64,000 nucleotides of DNA from Thalassia testudinum (lineage: Eukaryota; Streptophyta; Magnoliopsida; Alismatales; Hydrocharitaceae). Numbering within the stretch: the first letter of the stretch is position 1; each line of letters starts with the position of its first letter. This document shows positions 32,905 through 42,920 of the stretch, in pieces. The position numbers and the translations under genes are program-made. The stretch covers positions 91,428,001 to 91,492,000 of the forward strand of contig JAZHRO010000073.1 of the NCBI GenBank assembly GCA_037157565.1, in the 5' to 3' direction. The notes under the pieces are model-generated. The model did no database searches. It was not told the origin of the DNA and worked only from the letters and a program-made list of their open reading frames with translations.

Positions 32905-33765
32905 ATAAGGGCAAAGAGGGAGCTACGAAATTGGACCATCTCTCCATACACTCTCCCATCCATACTGTCCACTCTAAACTTGCTTCCACCCTCCAAAACC
33001 TTAAGGCCGTCCTCCTCAACCTCCTCCAAGGCTCCATGGACGGCTAGCTAGAGAAGCTTCTCTCGAAAGCTTCAAGGACAGCCATTGGTAGAGAAAGGAA
33101 GCAACACCCTCCTCTCTCCACTTGGGTGAACTTGCCCCCATCTTCTTCTCTTCTTGGACGACCATGAAGGCTCACCCATAGCCTCTTGTGGCTGGCCATC
33201 TCTTTTGGTAGGCATGTAGATGGGTTTGCATACCCAAGGTCTAGCCTACACCCTCACACAAGGCCGATGGCTCTAGTGGCAACTTTCCGGCATGAAGGAT
33301 TTTCTTATATTTATATTATTTCTAGTGTAGATGATATGTGATAATTTTTTTATGCATAAATAATTTCATGATGTTTTTGTGATTGATTGTCCTCATGTTT
33401 GCTTGCCTATATAACATTTTGGTTTGTTCACACCATGCATGGCCAACATGACCTCAGTTAGATGCACATAGTCACTTAAGTTTTTAATAGTTTGTCTAGA
33501 TCTAGGTTTCAATTTGCTTTTCAAAATAAAAAATCAAAAACACAAAAAGACAAAAATAATAGCTTAGGTTAGATTTAGGTTATAAAAGCCAATCCAAATC
33601 TCGATTCGTTTTCCCGCCTCCCAGAGACGAACGACCGGGACTTAAGTTCTAAAAAGAATAAAGATCTATGTGAGTTTCGTTATCACAAATATCTTTGATA
33701 AGTGGTTTTTGCGACTATACTACGATTTCCAACGATTTCAAAATACGCGATTTCCACGCTCATCA
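32905..33765 (+). repeat. 3' LTR of E2, second part
   Basis: Resumes the E2 LTR at ataagg after the E1 duplication and matches about 14735-15593, ending ...cacgctcatca. cttgt follows at 33766-33770. Confidence 0.9.
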
Positions 33766-33770
33766 CTTGT

Positions 33771-35016
33771 GCATTGGAAGAGGGCCAGAATGCATAGGAG
33801 AAGAGAATAAATTACCAGAAAAATATAGAAATATTGAGGGACTGGTAAACAATATTGCTTACTAAATCAGAATTATTTTATTTAAAATAAACTCTCCTGC
33901 AATGGCACATCAATGTAAATTTTAATTCATTCCAAAGTAGAGGAATTCCCTTCTCTCGTCTTCACACGCGTGGAGGAGTAGTTGTTGGCCGACTGGAGCT
34001 CGATGGCAGTGTGTGGGAGAGAGACGGTCACGATGGCAGTGATAGGGTGGCCAAAGGTGGCCAGACATGGCCGGACAACGGAGGAGAACGCCGGTGACGG
34101 TTAAGCCCACGTGAGCTGTTGTGGCTGCATGCGTGGGTCTCGTGTGGCTTTGGTGCTTGGCGGTGCTCGGTGGTGCTTGGGATCGAGCTTTGGCAGTTGG
34201 CGGAGGCTCAGCAAAGTGGCTGTGTGGAGGGGGGGTGGTGACTTTGGGTTCCTTTATGTGGGAGCTCTAGGCGATTGAAGAAGAAGATGAAAAAGAAGGA
34301 AGAACAGGTGGGTGGGGGGTTTTGGGATGTGGAAGGTGGAGTTGGCTTAGGTGTGTTTAGTCGGCATGGAGTGCAAGTGCAATGTTGGAGGTGATGGTTT
34401 GCTCTACGGGTGTGGTTTCTATGGTTGCGGAGGTGGTGATTCACGCTGTCACTATGCACCACTGTGGTGATGGACATTGATGGCAATGGAGAACGCCTAC
34501 ACCACAGTTCTCGCTGGTTCCACAGTGTGCACCTCTTTCACAGTGGAGTGGAAGGAGAAGGTAGTCCCCGGAAGGGGGGGAAAGATTATCTCGTGGATGA
34601 TGGCCGATCCTCTTTAAAAATAACAACTCCTCTATTTTCTTCCACCTGAAGTATCTCCAACCACTCGTGAAGATTGCGAGTGGTTGGAGCAGAAGGATAG
34701 GCTCCGCATGATGTGCATCAGACGTCTGATGCCATATTTAGATGTCATAAAATATGTAGAAATAGGAACTTGTGATGACAATTTCCCAGACGTCCATCCT
34801 ATAGACGTAGAATTGCATGTCTGGACTCGTCACCTAGCCTGCATTCATCAGATAAATTATATTATCATGTCATATGTTATTAAATGTAAATTTGATTTAT
34901 AAAATTATATTCAAACTGAGATGAATTGCCATATAATTCCTAATTAATTAACAAATAAGAATAACTAATTAGAAAGTACTTAGGCCAAATAATGATCCGC
35001 GAAAGTGGACTTATCA
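33771..35016 (-). repeat. P/Q LTR, 5' portion
   Basis: Starts TGATAAGTCCAC at 35016 (minus), directly downstream of P's terminal PPT, and runs to the E2 insertion. Its continuation is 13549-13155. Short frames at 33922-34649 overlap on both strands and show no protein similarity. Confidence 0.65.
34715..34732. other. Perfect 18-bp GACGTC palindrome
   Basis: GCATCAGAC/GTCTGATGC within the U3 of the P/Q LTR; another gacgtcc word lies at about 34789. Comparable to the palindromes at 3274 and 25626. Confidence 0.8.
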
Positions 35017-35053
35017 AATGCCCCCATGCCTAAGGTTTGCTAGTCTCAGCAAA
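35017..35053 (-). other. Terminal hairpin plus PPT of P
   Basis: On the minus strand TTTGCT (35053-35048) / AGCAAA (35041-35036), then aggcatgggggcatt (35031-35017) abutting the LTR. Confidence 0.8.
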
Positions 35054-36070
35054 AAGTGAAAATAATGGAAGTAACCAGAAGGTTTCTTCTTCCCTTATTC
35101 CAAAAATTTAGAGATCCAGACAAATGTGAAGTGATAATAGCTTAGGTAACGTATCCAAGTGAAAATAACCAACTTACATTTGTAGTTCGTATTTATCCCT
35201 TGGTAAATATTTCTATCGGGTTAGGCAACTACTTTTCTCAGGGATACAGTAGGAAATAATTTGTAAATTGACCCTAGCTTTTTAGCTTAGGTAGGAGACG
35301 CTGAGTTGAATGGATTTATATTTGGTGGCACACACTCATCTGGTGCTACATGTAGTCTAGTACTACTGACTTTAAATCTCCAGACTATCAAATGAGTCAA
35401 CCCAGAGAAAGGATAAACAACTGTGCTCTCTTGATGTTCCTTGGTGCTCACTCTTTTCCTTTTTTTCTTTCTGAGATCACAAATCTCACGAGATTTTGTA
35501 AATGTACTCACTATTTGGTGGCCTCACATGACATTCACACTTCAATTAAAGTCCTAATAACCCTACAACTAAGTTAGAAGACCTCAGCCAATATTCGACT
35601 GATCAGAAATACTGAAAAGTAGGTATGGGCCATATTTGGTGGATTGCAATGGGTGTTTTTGTTGCCTCAAGAACATTGACATATAAAAAAAAATGATACG
35701 AAGATAAAACTTTAAACTCGAACTATTTTCTTTTTCCCATTTTTTTATTTCTCTCTTTCTTTCTTTCTTTTCTTTCTTTTTTTTTCTCTAAATCAACATA
35801 ACATAATGCAGACTTTTATTTATGAGGCATTATTAGGCAAGATGATGGTCAAGAGAATATTGTGTGGCTTATTTGGTGGAAGTGCCTACTCTTGTCATAG
35901 GGAAGGAATGGATAAGACAAGCATATTTTTGATCTTTGGCACTATTACACTCCTTTAGCCAAGGATTCTATGAAGGATAATCATAACCATCCACCAAAGC
36001 CATAGTTTTATTAAGACTCAATCTCTGTGTATCTGCCATCTTTGGTGACTCTCAAGAATTCACACAATAT
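35054..36070 (-). other. Type II 3' module of P
   Basis: CCACCAAATA on the minus strand at 35319-35328, 35512-35521 and 35633-35642, ccaccaaata with one change at 35870-35879, and tcaccaaagatg near 36040. Segments around 35990-36050 are similar to E2 21225-21310 (gtggatggttatga...). No gene seen. Confidence 0.65.
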
Positions 36071-36830
36071 TCGCACGCAGGAACAGAGAGTGAAAACTAT
36101 GCCTAATTCTGAGGTATCATCATCTAATTGTCTATAAAATGTGACCACTTGTTAATTCTTTCAAAATAATTTAGGTGGTCTTGTCTTTACATCCAGATGC
36201 AAATGCATGAACAATATATTGATGCAAAGTAAAAGAGAACATGCCTTGCTTCTAGCAATCTTCAACGAGATGCACGCAAATGCCAGCAAAATAAATATAG
36301 AGGCTACTCATTCAATCTTAAATGATTCAACCTAGGGGTAGGCAACTTCTAGCAGGCACCTCGTGTTTTATATATATATATATATGCACAAACAAAGAAA
36401 AGCACAATCAATCCACAAAAGAAAGTAAAAACCTAAGTCCAAATAAATTTGAAGACTCCCACAAAAATTACCCAACACGAGCCTAAAAGAAAGTCAGGGA
36501 ACAAACCCCTAAAATGTACCCCAAAACAGGTGTCCCAAATAATGAATGCAAGAAATCCTAAAGTCTAAGTTTATCTAAATGCAAAAGTAGAGAATAAAGA
36601 TGATCTCTTTTTTTTTAAAAAAAATTCTTCTCCTTAGGTTGGTGGCATCAAGGTCCACCAAGATGCGAAGCTCAGTCTCTCCTCCAAGCGGTGGAAACAA
36701 GGTCCACCACGGCGTTGCTAAGGCTGGTGCGATGTACCTCACACCAAATTAGATAAAATAGGTTAAATATGCCTCAATTTAAATTAGCATAAACAAATGA
36801 ATGAGTGCGATTTTATTAAGCCTGTTGCCT
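36071..36830 (-). other. Leader of P
   Basis: Similar to the E-left leader (about 1590-2286) from tgtgaccacttgt onward. A (ta)n run occurs at 36370-36385. The junction between leader and 3' module lies between 36070 and 36135; any coding region has been lost there. Confidence 0.6.
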
Positions 36831-36847
36831 CCCCAACAACGGCACCA
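36831..36847 (-). other. Primer-binding site of P, tRNA-Asp type
   Basis: The minus strand reads tggtgccgttgttgggg, matching the tRNA-Asp complement at 14 of 17 positions, two bases inside the LTR end at 36850. Confidence 0.8.
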
Positions 36848-36849
36848 TT

Positions 36850-37516
36850 TGACGAGTCGATGTTCGCTTTTGAAAATGATGATTAAGATCATTTTTTGTT
36901 GCATTTCTAAGTGGTATAAAATTGGCTAATCAAAATATTGAATTAAAATTAAACCACTCGTAGAAGAGTGAGTCATATCCACAGAGAGGCAATGACCTAT
37001 TAAAACTCGCAAGGGTCAGAAACCGGTGTTCATTATTAATTTCATCAAGAAATTGAGTCAAAATCGCTTCTCAATTGGGATAATAAGACATGATCATGTT
37101 GATTTTGCATTTACATTGAAATTTGAAGGTGTTCTCTTAAATGTGACATAATATTTAATTAATAAAAGAAAAATTCAAAAGCTTGAAATGGCATATGAAT
37201 GTAATAACTAATACAAGTTTTACTATGCAAAAATAGGGGAGGATCTTCAAATGGTTTGCATGCATAAAGGAGAGGACGGCCGAAGGGGAGGAGCTTGCCG
37301 AAGGTGGCTGCTGTCAGGTCGCTTCTTTTGGTGGTGGCAGCGAGGCATGGCATGGTCAGAGGTGGCCAGTGGGAGGAGAGGAGCGACAGCGATGGTTGTC
37401 ACTGCTGCTATTGAAGCTCGCGAAGGTGTGCACGCGAGGAGGTGCAACAGCACGCACACGCATTGGAGGGCTCGGCAAGGGCGTGCACGAGAGCTACTGG
37501 AGGATGCACGGTGTTT
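36850..37516 (-). repeat. 5' LTR of P, 3' portion
   Basis: Ends ...gactcgtca at 36850 next to the PBS and resembles 2306-2960 and 13155 onwards. It is interrupted at 37516 by R/S; tgttt at 37512-37516 is the candidate duplication, with its partner beyond the window. Confidence 0.7.
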
Positions 37517-40185
37517 TGTCATGCTTGATCGGGTTTTAAGAATATCTCATTGTAGTACAGCCGAAAAAGCATTCAAAACAAATACAAATTTATTACTCAA
37601 ATTTTAAAGTCTAAGGTCAAACATAGGGAGCAAATGGAATTCACACGCTAATCTTAATAATAAATGCAATTTGAACACATAATACTACTCAAAATCTAAT
37701 TAAGAATGTAAAGCATGAGTATATGGAGATAAGAAAAAATAATGGAGAGCTTATGAAAAATTGGATGTTTGATTATAAAATCAGATGTCTTAAAATTATG
37801 TGCTACAGTGCCTTTTCCTTCTTCTTTCTCTGTCTTCTTTCGTTGATTTCTCTTGCAATCTGTCTTAAGCTTCTTCTTCCTTGTTCTCTTTCTCTTCCTT
37901 TAGCCTTTTCCACTTCAGCTTTTGCCTTGCGAACCTCAGCTTCTTCCTTCTTTAGCTTCCTTGGCTTCTTCTCCTTCCTTCTTTCTTCTTCGCTACCTAA
38001 CCTTCTCTTCTTCTCTGTATTTGGCTAAGTGTGGAGCGAAGCTTTCCAAGGCAAAACCCCCCTTCCCCTGTGTAGCGTTCCTCTCTTTCTCGCTTCTCTA
38101 TTGCGGTTCGCTCTCCTAGAGCCACAGCCGAGTCAGGTAATCGAACCTAATGGAGACCCGGGTCCACACTCACGGGCGTGGGTGGTGAGTGAGGAGTGAG
38201 TTGGTAGGGTAAACGGGTCGTGGCCAGGTCTGCATGGGTAGTGCCGTAGACGAGGCCATGAGAGGGGGAGAGAGGGACCTCACCCCGTGAGTAGGAGGCG
38301 ACAAGGCTAATGCACAAAATCAATTTATGTGCACATGCCCACTCATCCAATTTTGAGGTGGGACTAAATGTCCCACCTCCCTTGCGCTCGCCTGTAACAG
38401 AGAAGCTCGCTTTGATTGAGGCAGCTGTGACTGCTTTTAGCTCCAATTGGCAGTCGGAGTCATTTGCGAAGATGTTCCGCGTGACCTGGGATAGCTACCT
38501 AGGGTTGGTGAAGACTGGAGCGCTTGCAAGCTTGCTCCAAGCATTGCCCCAATGGCAGAGGGACGTCTGCACCTGCAAACACCATAATAGCCTCGCAACC
38601 ATGTTAAAATGCTCAGGGAACTTCGCCAAGGCACGACAAATATGTGGCGGTGGTCAGCGTGGCATGGGAATGCTTGAGTGAGAGTACCTAGGGTTCTCTG
38701 TGGCCGTGTGAGTGGGTGTGTTCACGGGTGCTTTTAGGTGGTTGACGGAGAGATTGGAGCAGTGGGAGTCGATAAGTGAGGTGTTGCGGAGGTCGTAGGG
38801 TGGTTAGCAAGATGGATGGAGGTATGGAGCGACGGGGACACCTCGCCAGAGGGATCGCCAGAGGTGGAGAAGATGATGGTGATCAGTGGCGTCGAGGTGA
38901 GTTTTTGAGAAATAAATAGGAGGAATGGGAGTAGAAGAGATAGGGAAGCTAACAGACTTAATTTAAAGACGAAGGGGACAGGGGAGGCATCTGGCTGGTA
39001 CGGCCGACGTCGGAGACGAAGATCTCGGTAGAGGGTAGAGGTGGCATCAGGGCAGGTATGGCCAGTGTGGATGAATGAGAGGAAGGCAACCCAACCACTG
39101 GCATTGTGGTTGGGTGACGAGAGAAAGAGAGGGTGGAGCCGCTGGAGCTTGCAGAGTTGTTGCGGCCGGCGAGGAGAGAAGAATTAAGGGGGAATCAACC
39201 CAATCTCAAGATGGGCAGAAGCGGTTGAATCAGGGGCTACTTAAATAGTCGTCTAGAGAAGGATTTGTGCTTAGAAGCCAAGCGTCCAAGCAAGGTTTGT
39301 CCGCCAGAGTTGGAAGCTTCAAAAAGACCCAAATCTCTCATGCATTCACATGAGAGATTGGGTAGGAATTAGGGCTCATCAATGGGTTTAGATTAGAGAG
39401 GATTACTTAGAGAATCTCCCTTCTAACTTTAGGAGGGATTCTCTGAACAATAAAGGAGAATCATCCTTCTAATGTTTGCCGGAGTAGGATTTCCTCAGCT
39501 ATAATTGTGGAGGGACCTATTTGAAAGGATGATGAAGAATCTAGGGGGCTAAATGCAAGGGTTTTCGAAAGATAGGGGCAGAAGTGTAATCAGGTTGGAC
39601 TTATTTACAAAGTAGGTCATGATGAGTTCCCCTTAGGTCAAAATTTTGCTACAAACCTCATTTGAACCTAAGAAATCCAATGGTGAAGTTGGATTTTGGG
39701 TTTGACCATGTTTGATTGGGCAATTTACGTAAAAACCTAATTTAGAGCAAATGTTTGTCTAAGACCCCATTATAGGTCAAAATGGGTTCCCATGGCCAAA
39801 TTGAATGTTCTAAACCATAGAGAATATTTTTATATGACTTTTAGAGGGTTTAGGTGAATTTTATCCTGACCAGAACCTTGTTTAATCAAGTGGGTCTATT
39901 TTAGGGTTACAAGAAGCCATTTAATTCCTGGAATTCACACTAACACTTTTCTGTCTTATTCAATCCACTTTTTATCTTGTTAAGACCATTTAACCTGTGC
40001 TTAGCCCTTGAGAAAACCCGTGGTTGTAGTGTAATGGTAAAATTATAGTTATACCCCTTGTTTCTTGCTTTCCTCTCAAAATGGTTATTCAGTGAATTAG
40101 GACCTCCTGTCGGTTATGTAGGAGCTTTTATTCTCTTCATTGTGTCAAAATGAGCTAGTTAGGGCTCATGATGGTGTTCCCATCA
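37517..40185 (-). repeat. LTR-a of R (2669 bp)
   Basis: Starts TGATGGGaacaCCATCA at 40185 and ends ...gatcaagcatgaca at 37517. Related to the E1 LTR (shared order: palindrome, tgagctagtt block, GC-rich middle, purine-rich tract, end). The frames at 37723-38681 are overlaps in low-complexity and GC-rich sequence. Confidence 0.8.
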
Positions 40186-40223
40186 TACCCCTATGCCTAG
40201 CTTTTGCTAGTCCCTTTGCAAAA
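40186..40223 (-). other. Terminal hairpin plus PPT of R
   Basis: On the minus strand TTTTGC (40223-40218) / GCAAAA (40207-40202), then aggcataggggta abutting the LTR. The PPT has one G to A change. Confidence 0.8.
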
Positions 40224-40930
40224 TTTTAAGGTTTTAACTTTAATTCTAGACCATGAGTTCCTTTGATGTTCAAAAACTATGATGTGTGCTTTCTTCTATA
40301 GACTAGGTTAGAATGCCAATAGTAGGCCTAGAGATACTCAAGTACCAACCAAGATTGGACCTGACCAGCTCTAGCCTTAGTCTACCACGAAGGTTTTAAG
40401 GCCCACAAGAACTATCCTAAGGTTCGTTGGACTCCGTGGTTAGAGCACCCGTGCTTGTAATATTTTAACCTTGGTTCAGTTTGCAGTGCATTTTTTGTAA
40501 GAGAGAGACATAAGAATTTTCTTTGTTCAGTGAGTTTTCTCTCTCTTTTCTTTTTATTTCTAGCTTCAGATTGGCCTCTCAACACAGTCTGTATTAGATT
40601 CCTAATTCCCATCATCAATCCTTAAAGGGTCCCTGGTAATCGTTGCTTCGTGATAGCACCGCCCATGGCAACCCCCAGAACCCTGGCTTTCGAGCTTTCG
40701 AGATAAACCTGCCCATGGCATTCTTTAGCTAAATCCAGACCTTGGCAATTGACATTTCGTGATAATGCTGCCCATGGCATCTGAACCAGTGCAAGATGTT
40801 TACATGCCCCTGGTAGGATATGTAGATATCCTAGGAGACAAGCACTGAGGAAACATGTTATTATGCATCTTCGAGGAGAATTTCCCGCCTCTCCACGTCG
40901 GGAACTCGTCCAAATTAACTTGTGTTGATC
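40224..40930 (-). other. Type I 3' module of R
   Basis: Three repeat units at about 40632-40668, 40682-40718 and 40742-40777, each ending (plus strand) in gcccatggca, with the same flanking boxes as E1 (cagactgtgttgag on one side; the ggatat-cta-atatcct-like hairpin at about 40817-40831 on the other). Confidence 0.7.
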
Positions 40931-41525
40931 GGTCGCTCCTAATCTAGGTGACTTTTTTCATAATAGTTTAAATGCATTTGCATGATTTTGATAATTATGC
41001 GTACTGAACCAGACTGTGTGCTGATTGGGGTGCTTAGGTTATCGAGTCCCACAAACTAGAGGTCAGTTAACAAGGCCGAGCACTCCCTAAGCCTTAAACC
41101 TAATACTTAAGCTTTGCATTTTCACTAACCTCTTGAGGATTATCCAGATCTTAGTGGATACTTGAAATTTTAAGCCTAGGAGTATAGCCCAAGAGGCCTA
41201 AGATCAGTGTTCCTACTAAGCCCTTCTGTGTTTCCTTAGCACTTTTTCCTTTCATTTTCTTTTTCTTGATATGGTCTAGAACTTAGTTAATCCCTTAATT
41301 TCTTACTAATGGCTATCTCTTTCCTTTTTCAACTTATGCTCCTTTTTGACATTTTTCACTTTTCCTTTTTTTCACCTTAAGATTTGTATGGCCTCAAAAT
41401 TTTCTTTTCTCCTCAATATTTTTTTTATTCTTTTTCATGATTTTCTATTTTTATATTTTTGGAATATGTGATTTTTTTGTGAGAGCCCTTCTGTCTTTTG
41501 ATTTTTGTATGTTTGCACTTTACCA
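40931..41525 (-). other. R 3' non-coding region
   Basis: Counterpart of E1 28805-29344, pyrimidine-rich on the plus strand. No gene seen. Confidence 0.5.
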
Positions 41526-41560
41526 CCCCCCATGCCTAAGTTTTGCAAAGTCCTCATTGT
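41526..41560 (-). other. Central hairpin plus second PPT of R
   Basis: On the minus strand acaatgaggactttgc, a stem with one mismatch compared with E1, followed by aggcatggggggt. 1.33 kb upstream of the terminal PPT. Confidence 0.7.
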
Positions 41561-42920
41561 AAACGGAGGGTGTGAAATAGGTTTAGGTTTAAGAATTTTA
41601 GAACAGGATTTATCAGGTGGGCGAACGGGCAGGAATGACTGTTGCGGATGATTTCAAGCTCTGGCACGTGTACCAAAGGTGGGATCGACTGTTATAAAAT
41701 CGAACTCAGGGTGCAATAGACATGAAGTACAGAATGATAATCAAAAGGATCTCGAGTTTTTGGAATGACGGGTTGCCTTCCGTTAAGCACTAAATTCAAT
41801 GCCTTCAGCCGAACAGGAAATGGTATGGAGAGGGAGTGGTCAAATCAGCTGAGTTTTGTAGAACAAGCACCTTGATGAAAAGCCTGGTTGCTCCAACCAG
41901 GTGCTTGTTTAGATCAATAGGCTGATGATGCAACCTAAACCCAATCAATCTGGTGGATTGATAAATGTAGATCAAGAGGTGTGGAACCCACCATATGCTG
42001 TTAGGCTCGGAATGATACAGAAGTGTGAATCCAGGGTTTAGCTGAGTCGAATCAGCCTGGTCAGAGTAGGGATCTTTAAAATAATCAGTGGCTAATGCGG
42101 AAACCCTACAGGAGTGATCAGAGAAGGATGGGGCTTGATTTGTAGTCTGATCAATGTCCGAAACCCGATAGAGATGTGGAGGCGAATCATTTGCAATCGG
42201 CTAAGTAAGAGAGGAATCAAAATAGAAATTAAGTCCAATTGCGGGTCAGGGTTAAAAATGGGTTTGGATGTTTTCTGTATCTGTAGAGGAGGTGGCATCA
42301 ATAAGAATTGTGTATGAGGGCTCCTCTAAAAAGGAATTAAAGGTAGGTTTATTTAGAGAGTCCTCATAGTAGCCATCAAATTCAAAAGTGAATGCCTGAA
42401 GAGTTTTTATAGGATGAAGAAAATCTGAGTCAAGAGAAGATTTGAATTCAGGGTTGTAGTCACTCTCGGCATTTTCTAGTTTTTGTTCCTAAGGATCAAA
42501 AAGAAATGATTCCATCTCAATGGAACCTGAATTTAAATTAGTTATCTCGGGATTAGGGACCTCAGAGTCGGAGTCAAAGAATGAATCGTGTAAGCTGAGG
42601 TCGGAGATTAGCTCGTGATTGTCAGGAAACAAAAGTTCTCTGAAATCATGGTTAGATTCGAAATCGTCGAAGAAATTGCAAGAATCAAATTCTGAGTTCA
42701 ATTCGAGTTTAGAGGTTTCACCATAGAATAAATCACAAGATGTAGATTTAGTAACCTGACTTGGATCTAGCCTATTTGTAGATTCTGAGCTTAAAAAGGT
42801 GCCCTTATAGGGTCTGGGCTTAGGTTTTTGGTTTGTGAGGAAGACCCAATCAAGACCCAACTCTTCCAACTCCTCGATTTCTGTATCATAGATTGACGTG
42901 TGTTCACGTAGCTTGATCAT
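41561..42920 (-). pseudogene. Family-gamma acidic protein, N-truncated and broken
   Basis: An open stretch of 143 codons (42920-42489) aligns with residues about 285-404 of the E1 protein (YDTEIEELEE, RLDPSQ, HDSFFDSDSEV, ESFLFDP). It ends at a TAG where E1 has a Gln codon; homology continues in the same frame, with more stops, to about 42320, then as 3' untranslated sequence. The ATG and first six codons are LTR sequence, because the LTR end at 42901 is fused directly to the middle of the frame. Not functional as it stands. Confidence 0.75.

Larger units (their letters stand above)
13550..33765 (+). mobile_element. E2: Athila-like element with Gag tail and protease only
   Basis: Order: LTR, tRNA-Asp PBS, leader, degraded Gag remnant, protease, degraded acidic region, type II 3' module, hairpin-PPT, 3' LTR. 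The 3' LTR is split by E1 (23554-32899 plus duplication). Without E1 the element is about 10.9 kb. No RT, RNase H or integrase motif was seen between the protease and PPT, so it should depend on another element. LTR lengths are 2044 and about 2047 bp; divergence by eye is several percent, older than E1. Confidence 0.85.
35017..37516 (-). mobile_element. P: element without a reading frame (leader joined to 3' module)
   Basis: On the minus strand: part of the 5' LTR (37516-36850; the rest is displaced by R/S), PBS, leader, type II module, hairpin/PPT and the P/Q LTR. The internal region is only 1.83 kb. The leader and LTR end are E-left-like, but the 3' module is E2-like. Confidence 0.7.
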
